A stretch of DNA of 64,000 nucleotides from Darksidea phi (lineage: Eukaryota; Ascomycota; Dothideomycetes; Pleosporales; Lentitheciaceae): assembly GCA_030770425.1 (NCBI GenBank), contig JASJFT010000137.1:2367-66366 (forward strand), read 5' to 3'. How positions within the stretch are numbered: position 1 is the stretch's first letter; every line of letters begins with the position of its first letter. Shown here one piece after another: positions 21,910 through 32,209 of this stretch. A model generated the notes under the pieces. The model saw only the letters and a program-made list of their open reading frames with translations, was not told the origin of the DNA and made no database searches. Both the position numbers and the translations under genes were made by a program.

Positions 21910-24900
21910 TCATAATATGTCCCAAATATTCCTGGTGATAGGACTGCTTCCTGTCTGGACTGGGCTGCGAGGGTCCTCTTCCAGCGACTTCTTGGGAGTC
22001 CATTGTCGCTTTTCAGTCCATTCGGTACGATTTTGACCGTCCTTGACCGTCTCGTTTGATGAAGCCGGACTGTTGTCGTATACGGATACTGGTAGTTCGA
22101 AATGGAACGGGTTTCGTGTGAACTCCTCTGCGCGTGGAGACATTAATGCATCAAGATCATCTGCAGCCTGTGGCATGTTTGGGCTCCTATTAGGAAGCAT
22201 GGCCTCCATCTCAGTCTGCAATTTGTGAAGTCTTCGCTGCTCCCGCATGTTAGGAGAAGAGAACCTAGTCCGGATTGCGCCTTGCCGAGGAGGAGTTGGT
22301 AGCAGTAATCGAGAAGGTGTTGCTGGTGTGGCCGGCAGCTCTTGTAGGGAGACTTCGAGATTGGCTGTAGGATCTTTGACAGGTGTGGACATTTGTAGGG
22401 TCAAGGAGGTGCTCACACTATCGACTCGCCCCTCCAGATCCGTAGTCTTCGAGAGGTGGGAAGCAGTGAAAGGAGCAGGTAGCACCTGTGCTGTGCTATT
22501 AAGGGAAGCGAAGCCGTTGACAGTTTCGGGCTGTGGAAGATGTGTTGGCGGGCGAATCGCTTGGACTGATGGGCGTCGAAGCTCTGGTTCGGTGAGCCGT
22601 GGAGGAGTTAATGATGGGAACTCAAAACGGGTCGGGGAAGTCAATCCGAAGGGATCTTCATCTGCTACCCTGGGCTTCAGAGGCGTCATATGAAACTCAG
22701 TAGCTCGTGGTGATGTTAGATCTTCCTCAAGGGCGGCATCGGCGCGATCGAACATGTCCATGGGGAACTCGGTCCTGATAGGTGAGGCGACGTCAAAATC
22801 TTGGGGTGATCCGGCACCGATGTCAGAATCGACGGGCTTTACGCCGGTACTGAAGGTCGTTGCATTGGGGGAGAACGTCCCAAACGATGTGCCATTGTTG
22901 CCACAATTCGGGCTAGCGATAGGGAATCCGGTAGACATTGGAGATATTGGCGGAGGCAGCCGTGATGGCTCGTTTGACCTTGTCAATGGATGAGAGTCCG
23001 AATCAGACGACCGCAGCCAGGGGTTCAGGTTGAATTCAGCCTTCGTTGGGGATAATAAGGGGCTGTCAGCTGCATGGTCCGATGCCAATGTAGGAATGTT
23101 GAAGCTGGGAACAGCGGGAGAGCGCAGTGTGCCAAATTCAAGAGGCTGCGGAGAGACATGCAGTTCGTTCGGATCGGGCGAAGTCCGTGGTCGATCGGGG
23201 GGCATACTCTCATGTCTCCTGAGCGATAGTTGGCGTGAGAAATTTGGTACGGGGAGGGCATTTAGAGCCGCTTCTTGCTCAGCTGGTCTATCGTCTTCCA
23301 AAAGAGCAGTTCCTGAATGGATTGTAGATCGATCGTTGTCCGTTATTGAGAGCACAGGCACAAGATGACCTTTGGGGTCCACATATGGCGTGGCAGTTGG
23401 TGAAGACTTTGGCGAAAGATCAAATTGAGTCTGACTGGCCGCCCATGACTGCCGAAATCCAGGGGAGAAGAGGGAGGAGCCAGAAGGGGCTGATAGTGGG
23501 CCAGGCGAGATCAAAAACATGTTCCCGGTGCTAGCACGCTGCATGCTCAAGTCATTGGCATTTTCCGGTGGCAGGGGAGCGGTCTGAGGAGTCCTTGAGC
23601 CAGAAGGAGCATCCTTCTCGAACGGAGATTGTCGGTTGTTCGCAACGGAGACACCGGTAGGAAGGCCAGCGGATCGCCGTCCAAACGGCTGGTTGAGGTA
23701 TGAACGGCTATCGTTCGCCTTCAGCAGGCCGTTGCGGAATTCTTGGAGCTGCATGATCAAATTCATGTTGGGCCCTATCCACTTGCTGCGCTTTTTCACG
23801 ATGTCGTAGGCTTCTTGGACGCTCATGCCCGGGTTCTTGTAGAGTCCGTATGCAACTATCAAGCTGGCCGAACGACTAACACCGCACTGGCAATGAACGA
23901 GAATGCGTTTTCCTTGTTGCACTCGCTCATCCATAGTTTTTACCAGCCTGAACAGATCCGGCACAATATCGGTATTGTGTTCCCACAGCATGTGAATATA
24001 CTCTGGTGTCTTGTGCGTCTTGCCATCCACCACGTATTCGACCGGTTGCTTCGTTTCGAAGAGGGGTGTAGCTTTTGGCGTTGTGGGCGAGCTGGTCTGA
24101 GCGTCGAATGAAGATGGTTTCGTCCGTTCCGGTAGGCACGCAAAATCAGGGTTCTCAGCGGGAGGGCCATCAACACGCCTCGCGTCTATGTCTTTCTGGG
24201 TTTCCACAGCAGGGGCGGTGAAAGGATTCTTGACTTCGCTAGCGACATTGATTATCACATCAAAGTTGCAGGCCTGTTCGGCGGTAGGCTCAAAGTACAA
24301 AAACACGCCAGACTGGTAAATTTGGATTGGACCATTCGGATATGCTGCAGGCTTCTCCTCGCGCGATTGAGGAATATCGAAGTTGGGTTCCTGGTCCTCT
24401 TCTTCTTCCATTTCGTATGGGACCTCGGATAGTCCTGGCGGGTTTGTTCTGACAGACCGAAGAACGGGCAATTGCATGCCCCCAGATGGGCCCACTGCGG
24501 GAGAGCATAGAGGTAATTGGGGCGAGGACTGAAAATGACGAAGTGCGGGACGATTGAGGGCCGGTGTGGACGGGATGATCAGCCTCATAGGCTTGTTCTC
24601 GTTGCTTCCGGGGGTGGATATGGTCAAGCTGAGGTTTGATGGCCGACGCTTGGGCGGAGTTGGCGGCTTTATGAACAATGGCGACGGAGGCGCGGAACTA
24701 TTCTTCTCCTTCTTTTCGACAGCGGGCAACGATGCTGTAGGATTTATCCGTAGATTGCCTAGCGAGGATGATGTGTTGATCCCAAGGTTCTTCAGATTCC
24801 GTGGTTTCTTCGCAGGTGTCGTCGGTCTCGCCAACTCGAAGAAGGTGTTGGGCGAGGAGTCCTGAGAACCAGTGTCCGTTTTCCGGGAGCGAAAGTCTGC

Positions 24901-25482
24901 CACGAATGATGCTGTAGCAGGTCTCGCAATCGGCGACTCGGGTGACGGGCCCGGTGAGGGGTCCGTGACAGAAGAAGAGTCCATAGTTGATATGGTGGTC
25001 GTCGGCGAATTGTCCGATGATGCGGTTGACGTGCTGTCACGGCTGTCACGGTGTATATGAAAGGCAGAAAAAGGCACGCCGTGGGGATTCCCACTTGAGG
25101 TTGGCCGTCCTACCGCGCCATGTGCACTGGTACCTTCTCCGTCCGACAGCGCCTTGAGGTGGGTGTTCTGAACTTCTTCTCCAAATACCGAGCCGAACGA
25201 GGGCATCGGCGCAAACGTCCTTGGGCTGGTTTGCATGCTGGCTTTACGGACTCTGGGAGGAAAGCCCGACCTGGGCGAGCGACTGGCTGTGCTACGAGGC
25301 CAAGGCGGTGGAGGTGTTGCGTGATATTGCGCAGGGAGTTGTTGCGGGAAAGTGTGCTCGGCTTTCTTCGAAGGCGAGGAGATATTAGGCGGAGCAAGCG
25401 CCCTTTTCAGAGACGAAGCGTCAGTATCGTGTACCACTGTGGTTGTCGCCATGCTAGTGTAGGGTTTGGCGGCTGCGAACAC
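21910..25482 (-). CDS. dual-specificity (MAP-kinase) phosphatase, Msg5-like, very long
   Basis: One uninterrupted frame of 1190 residues. The catalytic domain lies at about 390-600: IQIYQSGVFLYFEPTAEQAC begins it. The signature HCQCGVSRSAS has His 530, the nucleophilic Cys 531 and Arg 537, followed by VAYGLYKNPGMSVQEAYDIV and WIGPNMNLIMQL. This is the cysteine phosphatase (HCx5R) dual-specificity fold, closest in style to yeast Msg5/Sdp1, which inactivate MAP kinases of the cell-integrity and pheromone pathways. Both flanks are disordered and full of Ser-Pro/Thr-Pro sites, probable MAPK or CDK targets. The C-terminal half repeats an SP-x-x-x-EF motif five times. Translation may instead begin at 25452 (MATTTVVHDTD). 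The length is about twice that of yeast Msg5. Confidence 0.9.
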   Translation of the reverse strand: MFAAAKPYTSMATTTVVHDTDASSLKRALAPPNISSPSKKAEHTFPQQLPAQYHATPPPPWPRSTASRSPRSGFPPRVRKASMQTSPRTFAPMPSFGSVFGEEVQNTHLKALSDGEGTSAHGAVGRPTSSGNPHGVPFSAFHIHRDSRDSTSTASSDNSPTTTISTMDSSSVTDPSPGPSPESPIARPATASFVADFRSRKTDTGSQDSSPNTFFELARPTTPAKKPRNLKNLGINTSSSLGNLRINPTASLPAVEKKEKNSSAPPSPLFIKPPTPPKRRPSNLSLTISTPGSNENKPMRLIIPSTPALNRPALRHFQSSPQLPLCSPAVGPSGGMQLPVLRSVRTNPPGLSEVPYEMEEEEDQEPNFDIPQSREEKPAAYPNGPIQIYQSGVFLYFEPTAEQACNFDVIINVASEVKNPFTAPAVETQKDIDARRVDGPPAENPDFACLPERTKPSSFDAQTSSPTTPKATPLFETKQPVEYVVDGKTHKTPEYIHMLWEHNTDIVPDLFRLVKTMDERVQQGKRILVHCQCGVSRSASLIVAYGLYKNPGMSVQEAYDIVKKRSKWIGPNMNLIMQLQEFRNGLLKANDSRSYLNQPFGRRSAGLPTGVSVANNRQSPFEKDAPSGSRTPQTAPLPPENANDLSMQRASTGNMFLISPGPLSAPSGSSLFSPGFRQSWAASQTQFDLSPKSSPTATPYVDPKGHLVPVLSITDNDRSTIHSGTALLEDDRPAEQEAALNALPVPNFSRQLSLRRHESMPPDRPRTSPDPNELHVSPQPLEFGTLRSPAVPSFNIPTLASDHAADSPLLSPTKAEFNLNPWLRSSDSDSHPLTRSNEPSRLPPPISPMSTGFPIASPNCGNNGTSFGTFSPNATTFSTGVKPVDSDIGAGSPQDFDVASPIRTEFPMDMFDRADAALEEDLTSPRATEFHMTPLKPRVADEDPFGLTSPTRFEFPSLTPPRLTEPELRRPSVQAIRPPTHLPQPETVNGFASLNSTAQVLPAPFTASHLSKTTDLEGRVDSVSTSLTLQMSTPVKDPTANLEVSLQELPATPATPSRLLLPTPPRQGAIRTRFSSPNMREQRRLHKLQTEMEAMLPNRSPNMPQAADDLDALMSPRAEEFTRNPFHFELPVSVYDNSPASSNETVKDGQNRTEWTEKRQWTPKKSLEEDPRSPVQTGSSPITRNIWDIL

Positions 25483-27710
25483 AGACCGATGCTATGGCAA
25501 GGAAGATGAACGACAAGGGAGGGCAATTTTTCAACAGCAGCCCGCGAGGCTCGCCGTACGCATGCAAGACACATGAAGGATCGGGCGGGTAGAAGGGGTG
25601 CGGCAATGAGCAGCAATGGGGCACAGAGACAGGAAACGTGACGCACCGACGTCCAACAGCAGCGCGGACCGTTGTTGGGGACTTGAAACGAGAATACCAG
25701 ATCCTCGCCTAGCGCTGGAGAGAGCGACTGGCCCGGCGATGCGCCTGGGCGGGAGTGCAGCGCTGAGGAAGCGGAGCGACGATGCGCGAAGATGCAGAGG
25801 GTGGGCGGCGGTGCGAAGGAGAGCGTCGCCGAGGGCGCAGGTGAAGGTGAGGGCGAGGGCGAAGGCGAAGACGAAGGCGTCGTGAGGTGAAGAGAGACGG
25901 GGGGCGACCACCTGGGAAGTGCGACCGACGTGGGAGGAGCGGCGGAGGCAGTCGGTCTGGCGCAGGCGCAGGCGCCGTGGTCGAGGGAGCGGCGGGTTCG
26001 GGGAGGGGAGGTGTGCGCTGGGTGCGGCGCTCTCGCTGGTGGTTGAAGGAGAGAGCGTCGCCAGAGCAGGAGGCCCTTGGGTGAGCGGCTACAGGCCAGC
26101 CAGTGAGGGCGCCGCATTCGCTGCTATTTTAAGCAGGGGCGCCCCGTGCGCCACGGCCGGTGCTCAACAGCGACGCTGCTCCGAGCACTCGAGCCCACAT
26201 TGCGGCCGTTCCAGCCCTGTCCCTGGAGAGACAGATGCACGAATTGCATGCACATGTGTTTTCTTCACGCGGGCGACGACCACGTCTACGCAGTGCTTCG
26301 CAGTGCTTTGCAGTACTTCGCGCGTGCTGCGTGCTGGGCACATCTTGTGGCATTCGCCCGTCGCGCGGCGGTTGCGACGAGCCTTTGTTCGCCTATAAAT
26401 AACCCTCCTCTGCGCGGCGGCAACAGCACGCGAGCAACCGCCTGCAAACCGACCCCATACTTAACCATTAAGCCCTGCCCGCACACGGTAGCCCCGGCTT
26501 TGCTAGCCCACGCTCCAGCAGCCATGCTTCCACGCTCACGTTCCACGCCAACAATTGCATCGTGAGTCTGCGGCGCGCGCCCTGGAGCCACGAGCCTCGC
26601 GCAGGACTTCCGGCCAGCGCCGCTACCGTGCTTTGATCCGGGCGGCACTCGGACTCTCATTCGACTCGCGCAAAATTGTCCGACAGCAAAGGTGATTGTG
26701 AAACATGAAAGCTGCCGTGGGCCCACCTGTTGGCGGCGGGGTGAGTGCGGATTTTGCGACAACGCATACTCGTCATCAGAGTTGTCATACAGTTTGACAG
26801 TTTTCTGTTTCCTGTTCTACTGAGCACCCCGGCCCTAGCGTTCGGCCGCTTCAGTTTGTCAAATCGTGGGATTCTGACAAACTCCGTCCCTTCCTCCCAC
26901 CACGGGCGCGGCGCTCCATTGGTTTCCCAGACTATTCTCCCGCATCCTTCGAGGGCTGGTGAGTGCGCCGGACCACATCTGGGGCACTGTCCGTATTAGG
27001 CGACCTTGATATCGAAACCGTCGAAACCGGACACCGTGACAGCGCCCGACTAACGCATCTGGAGCCAGAATTTGAACAGCTTGTGGCGGTGCGCCACGAG
27101 AACTGCGTGCCTGGACGGCCCGTGAAGCCGCGCGCGGCAGACGTGGCGAGGCATTCACGGTGTGTCTGAGCCAGAGTCAGCAGACACGAATGAGATTGAG
27201 GAGCAAGCAGGGCCAATGGCTTGCGGCATCGTGAATGAGATTTACATGATACCGTACTCGGCTATGCGTCTGAGGTACCTGCCGGCTCAGAAACCGGTAC
27301 TGGGTATTGCTCGCCGTCTTTACCGGGTGTGAGGTTGACGATGGTAGACTGCCTAAAACGGTAAGCTGTCTAGGTGATGGGATATGCGATCTTCTGTAGC
27401 CTCCCAACATGGTATGGACTTGTCAAAGTGTTGCCTTTCCACTCTATTCCCTCCTTCAAACAAGCATTCCCTCCACCCAAAACGAGTCACTAGAACGTTA
27501 TAAAGAAGACCGTTTAAACCTTACGTGCATCTGGTTTCACCCTCCGTGCTGGCTGAACATTTAACACTGAATGCATGTGCTGAGAGAGCGCACGTGATGC
27601 TTCTCGCTTACTAGCGTCCCGAAGACTTGGCAACCCACACCAAAACTTTCCACACCAGCAGACCCTCAACGACAGCGTACTAACACACAGCAACATCGAC
27701 GACGCCCATC
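25483..27710. other. divergent intergenic region, phosphatase / RPL4
   Basis: This 2.2-kb spacer separates two divergently transcribed genes. The first kilobase (25500-26500) is very GC-rich and gives spurious Arg/Ala/Pro-rich frames on both strands, including a degenerate GAGGGC/GAAGGC run at about 25835-25880. A TATA-like CTATAAATA lies near 26392. I see no gene, although long 5' leaders are likely. Confidence 0.45.
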
Positions 27711-29217
27711 ATGTCTCGGCCTACCGTCACCATCATCTCCGGCAGCGGAGAGGCATCCAAGGACACCGCGCCCATGCCCAATGTCTTCAAGGCAAGTTTC
27801 ACGCCGATTCTCTGCCCTGCTCGACCGCACCGCCAGTCTCGCGAACCCTGCCAGTACCGCGCATATCTGAGAGAATTGATGGATTGGCGAGGTTGAGTGC
27901 TTTGGAACAGGTCGCTGGATTTGAATTGCGCCTGTGGTGGGGGGACGTCATTCTCGAGATATGTGTGGATTGGGATATCACAGGGCGCGCGCAGCACACT
28001 TCTGTTGTCCCTCGGCCCTTTCAATGCCCTTTTCGAGTTCGAAAGGCTTCTCTCAAGCCCGCTTGTCTGCCGGGTGCAATTTGATGCACCAGCCTATTGA
28101 CAGCTCGGCATCGCATACTAACATTACCCCAGAGCCCCATCCGCCCGGATATCGTCCATACTGTCCACACTGGTATGAACAAGAACCGTCGCCAGCCTTA
28201 CGCCGTGTAAGTTGTGCAAAGTCTTATTGCAAGTGCACAGCTAATTGGCTACATAGCTCAGAGAAGGCCGGTCACCAGACTTCGGCTGAGTCCTGGGGTA
28301 CTGGACGTGCCGTCGCCCGTATTCCCCGTGTCTCTGGCGGTGGTACTCACCGAGCCGGACAGGCTGCTTTCGGTAACATGTGCCGTTCCGGTCGCATGTT
28401 TGCTCCCACCAAGGTCTGGAGGAAGTGGCACCAGAAGATCAACCTAAACCAGAAGCGCTTCGCCACTGCGTCTGCCATTGCTGCATCTTCCAGCGCTGCT
28501 CTTCTACTCGCCCGTGGCCACAATATCTCCACCGTCCCAGAGGTCCCGCTCGTTGTCTCCTCCACTGCTTTCGCCGACGCTGCCATCGCCAAGACCTCCG
28601 CTGCCCTCGCTCTGTTGAAGGCTGTTGGAGCTGGCGCTGACATCGACAAGGTGACAAAGTCCAAGAAGCTCCGCGCTGGTAAGGGTAAGCTCCGTGGTCG
28701 TCGCCACAAGCAACGCCGAGGTCCCCTCGTCATATACAACCCAGATGAGGATGGTAAGGAGCTTGTGCTTGCTTTCCGCAACCTTCCAGGTGTCGAAACT
28801 TCGTCCGTCTACTCTCTCAACCTTCTTCAGCTCGCACCCGGTGGTCACCTCGGCCGCTTCATCGTATGGACTTCTTCCGCCTTTAGTGCCCTCGACAAGA
28901 TCTACGGCTCAACCACCGAGCCCTCAGCGCTAAAGAAGGATTTCCTCTTGCCCTCAACAATCATGAAGCAGCCCGACCTCAGCAAGATCATCAACTCAAG
29001 CGACATTCAGAAGGTTCTTCGACCTGTCCGTGGTGGGGCTGTCACCAAGCGCACCAACGTGCAGAAGAAGAACCCGCTCCGCAATTTCCAGGTGCAGCTC
29101 CGTCTCAACCCATACGCGGCTGCGTTTGCCAAGAACAAGGAGGGCGCGAAGAAGGTCGAGGGTGGCAAACCTCAGCGTGCTCCTGCTACTTTCGTTGAGC
29201 AGCTTCACGAGAACTAA
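27711..29217 (+). CDS. RPL4: 60S ribosomal protein L4 (uL4)
   Basis: Exons 27711-27791, 28133-28206 and 28257-29217, giving 371 residues, the usual length for fungal L4. Exon 1 encodes [20 protein letters not shown]. Later stretches are classic uL4: [59 protein letters not shown], and the internal loop that lines the peptide exit tunnel. The Lys-rich eukaryotic extension ends TFVEQLHEN. Intron 1 is 341 bp with a GC donor (AAG|GCAAGT), a perfect TACTAAC branch site and CCCCAG acceptor. Intron 2 is an ordinary 50-bp GT-AG intron. Early introns are typical for ribosomal protein genes. Confidence 0.97.
27792..28132 (+). other. GC-AG intron of RPL4
   Basis: The only donor that joins VFK to [18 protein letters not shown] is AAG|GCAAGT at 27792. 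Branch TACTAAC lies at about 28116-28122 and the acceptor is CAG at 28130-28132. At 341 bp it is several times longer than other introns in this window. I looked for box C/D snoRNA signals inside and found no convincing pair. Confidence 0.85.
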
Positions 29218-29863
29218 GCGTTTTGATGGGAGTTGACGTTTCCTATGGGTTCTTTCGCCATGACATGGATGGGGGTTAGCGATGGCTTAATGTAGCTGTC
29301 ATGTCAAATTACCCAACCAAAAGGGTTTCTCTTCATATGTGTGTTGTTACTTGACGTGACTTAACTTAATGTGACACCTCAAATGCTAACATCAGATGCC
29401 GTGGTCATAACCCACGAAAGTTTTGTATTGGTACAGAGTCCCATTTGCTCAAACTTACCTCTACCCTACCAGGACATAAACCAGTGCATGCCCAAAAGAA
29501 CGCTGTATACGTCTTTAGTTACCGAGTATACTCAGAATTCTGCAACGTGGCTGTACACTGGGAAGTAGATGTTATGATACTTTGGACTGGCTAAAGATAT
29601 CCTGCCTTTCCTGCACGCCATGCTATGCATACTGAGTAGCTACATTGCTTCCAATGCGCTAATTCTCAGTCATTCAAGGTATGTTGAGGTACGGACAAAC
29701 GACGCGAGAGGACTGGTGGAGAGGCACCGAGTCGTTACCAATCGAGTCTCGAAAAGTGAGCCTACGCCGATGGAATAATCATGACTCTGCGACATCTACC
29801 GAGGAGCTTCGAGCATGAATTCAGCCACCACTAGGCATCATTTCTAGAGGTTGTGTGATGCGC
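29218..29863. other. intergenic region between convergent genes
   Basis: This 646-bp stretch holds the 3' ends of RPL4 and TAF11. A 65-codon frame at 29371-29568 has no recognisable content. Confidence 0.5.
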
Positions 29864-30871
29864 TTAACGAAATAGCCTCCTCCCACCGGTCCTTGCCAGC
29901 GTCCTCTCCGGCCCCTCGAGACTCAACCCCCCAAATCCCGCGGCCCCACCCTCCTGATCTTTTTTATACCTCCTCAATGCCTCTCTCAGATGATCGGGTG
30001 TAAGCGGGCCCTTGTCGCACTCCCTCAGTCTCTCCTCCAACGGCGCATCCCTGGGTACCGCTTCCCAAAAGCCCATGTTCCTGTCCACCTGGTCTAGGTA
30101 CAAGCCTGCATGCTGAATATGTGCATTTGTCGGCTTTGACTCTGGTCGATGTCCAAACGGTTCCTGTAATCCTTGGTGCAGGACTTGCGGGTGCATGTTG
30201 GGATTGGGGAGGTGAGTGCGGGAGGCAGCCCATTCGTCACGGACTGTGAGGGCGCGGTCGATGAGCTCGCCGATAAACGCTTTAGAGTAAGACGTTACGG
30301 CTATTATTACGGGTTGAGGAACGGACTGCGAAAGGGTTTGGTTTACGAGACGACGGACTAGTTGGGGGCGGAGGCGGATGCGGCGGTAGGTTGCGTAGCG
30401 CTCTTGTTGATTACTGTCCATTGCTTGCATGAGTATGCGTTCGTGTTCTTTTTCTTGTTTCTTGGAGGCTTCGGTCGCGCGGCCGCCTTCAAGGAGCGTG
30501 TCCATATCCTCATCCATGTCGTCGTCATCGGCTTCGTCTTCTTCGTTAGCGGCGCCGTCCCCTGCGTCTCCTGCGCCGGCTTCTCCCCGCTTCCCGCCTC
30601 TCATGCTGCTGCCAGTGGTGCTGATCGCATCTGCATCTTTCCTCTTGCGTTTCCTCCCACCGGCGCCGTTTGCGACACTGCCTGTAGCGACGCTGTCTAC
30701 TGAGGGCGACCGGCTGTAGCGTAGGGGCGAGCCAACTGCTCCATCATGCTCCGGGGAGAAGGCGTTGCGCAGGTTTGAGGGTTTGCGCTTCTTGGCAGTC
30801 GACGAGACGCTGGATATGCTGGAGCGCTTGCGGGGGATGTTGAGTTGAGGAATGTGTGGTGGCGACGCCAT
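29864..30871 (-). CDS. TAF11: TFIID subunit TAF11
   Basis: From the Met at 30871 (MASPPHIPQLNIPRKRSS) the frame gives 335 residues. It remains open upstream to a Met at 31102, but that extension looks like leader sequence. An acidic run (EEDEADDDDMDEDMD) precedes the TAF11/TAFII28 histone fold: MDSNQQERYATYRRIRLRP, LVRRLVNQTLSQSVPQPVII and SYSKAFIGELIDRAL, then VRDEW. A fungal C-terminal continuation (PLTPDHLREALRRYKKD) follows. TAF11 pairs with TAF13 inside TFIID and contacts TBP/TFIIA, so this gene and MOT1 both act on TBP. The 3' end faces RPL4. Confidence 0.92.
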   Translation of the reverse strand: MASPPHIPQLNIPRKRSSISSVSSTAKKRKPSNLRNAFSPEHDGAVGSPLRYSRSPSVDSVATGSVANGAGGRKRKRKDADAISTTGSSMRGGKRGEAGAGDAGDGAANEEDEADDDDMDEDMDTLLEGGRATEASKKQEKEHERILMQAMDSNQQERYATYRRIRLRPQLVRRLVNQTLSQSVPQPVIIAVTSYSKAFIGELIDRALTVRDEWAASRTHLPNPNMHPQVLHQGLQEPFGHRPESKPTNAHIQHAGLYLDQVDRNMGFWEAVPRDAPLEERLRECDKGPLTPDHLREALRRYKKDQEGGAAGFGGLSLEGPERTLARTGGRRLFR

Positions 30872-31209
30872 GATCCTGGAATCGCCGGGTAAATGGCGTC
30901 GTGGTAGTGGGTGGGGAGAAATTGGGCGGTGTATGCCGCGCTCGAGACTGCCCAGAGCTGGGAGAGGGAGGCTGTACAGAGAGGGAGCGTCAATGAAATC
31001 GGAGGTCGCGACTAATCGACGCCAAGCTATTATCCGTGCGCGTCTTTCAGCAGTGGTTATGTCATTGACCTCCGCTCCTATCTTCCTGAGCATTATATCC
31101 AATCTCGCCCACCACTATGTAAAATACCTGTGTCCACTCTCAGGGCATGTCTTCACCGTCACAGACAGTTGATCTACCAAGACCGTCCAATCTTACAAAA
31201 CTGAGCAAA

Positions 31210-31670
31210 ATGTCGTCCTCTCCATCCGATAAGGAAACAAACAGCGACAATCCCACGCATCATACGGATCTTCCCCCCAGCCGCCCTTGACCTTGCAGCA
31301 AAACTCTTTCATCTCGCACGAGCTGGTAAAAGCGCCACACTATCCCAGTATCCCTCCGCTGGTGTGCCCCAGAACCTCACAACTTCAGCCGGAGAGACAC
31401 TTCTCATGCTTGCATCGTACCATTGAAACGCAGAGACAGCGAAGATCCTGCTAGAAAAAGGTGCAGACCCGAATGTAATAAATGGAAGGGGCCAAAACTT
31501 AATCGCAGGAGCAGTGTTTAAGGGCCGTGAAGATGTTGTTAAAGTACGGTATGAGAGGGCTGCGAATCCGGGGGCTGGGTCAGCCAAACGCGGCAGATTG
31601 TGCGAGGATGTTTAAAAGGGGTAGACCGCTCAAGCCGTTTGGTGTCGAAGATGGAGGAGAGCACTGTTAA
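31210..31670 (+). pseudogene. small ankyrin-repeat protein gene, broken
   Basis: A start at 31210 reads MSSSPSDKETNSDNPTHH and shifts frame near 31287 into ALDLAAKLFHLARAGKSATL. This continues through an ankyrin repeat (SAGETLLMLASYH, in-frame TGA at about 31426 where a Gly is usual, then NAETAKILLEKGADPNV) and a second repeat (GQNLIAGAVFKGREDVVKV). A last frameshift gives NAADCARMFKRG, and it ends at a stop at 31668-31670. At least two frameshifts and one stop show it is dead. Intact relatives are roughly 140-150-residue two-to-three-repeat proteins common in ascomycetes. Confidence 0.8.
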
Positions 31671-32209
31671 AGTCGATAGGGTAAGAGACAAATGATAACG
31701 TACACCGAGTAGACGCGACCGCAGGAAACATCTAGACTTGTCACTCAGTCTTTTGGTTATGTATAATCATGACTTTCAAAGGGCAATACTACAGTGGCCG
31801 TTCCTTTGGATACGTCCACACGCAGTGATGCAACGATATAGAGAGAATTTAGTTCATGAACGTCGGACGCCGCTAATTGAAGAACATATTCAACATAGCA
31901 AACTATTTGTCTGCTTTCCTATTATACATCTTACTATAGACCCTCATGGAACGCCGTATATAGCCGGAATACCTACACAAGTGCTTTGGAATATATACAA
32001 TTAGTCGGCATGCCCTTGCGTAAAATGGTAGCGAGATCGTCTTCGAATCAGCTCTTCCACGCCGGCGGAATGGATCTTAGCCTTTTGAAGGACAGCGACT
32101 GTCCACATTTTCTTGGCTGGAGACAATGCTTCCTGTGGACTGATGCGTGTGCTCTGATATGCCTAGGAGAATGATCCGACGGTTTTATTGCTTTTTCATT
32201 AAGACCTTT
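31671..32209. other. intergenic, AT-rich
   Basis: About 540 bp downstream of the ankyrin relic and of PRP45. An 88-codon plus-strand frame (31738-32004) has no recognisable domain; it could be further relic material. Confidence 0.4.

Noticed and set aside
21488..22003. 171-codon minus-strand frame overlapping the phosphatase 3' end
   Set aside because: Out-of-frame overlap with the well-supported phosphatase C-terminus.
25407..26117. Long minus-strand frame upstream of the phosphatase
   Set aside because: GC-driven, Arg/Ala/Pro-rich translation with no domain; both strands are open here, as expected from composition.
27792..28132. Possible box C/D snoRNA inside RPL4 intron 1
   Set aside because: No convincing RTGATGA/CTGA pair with terminal stem; TTGATGG alone is insufficient.
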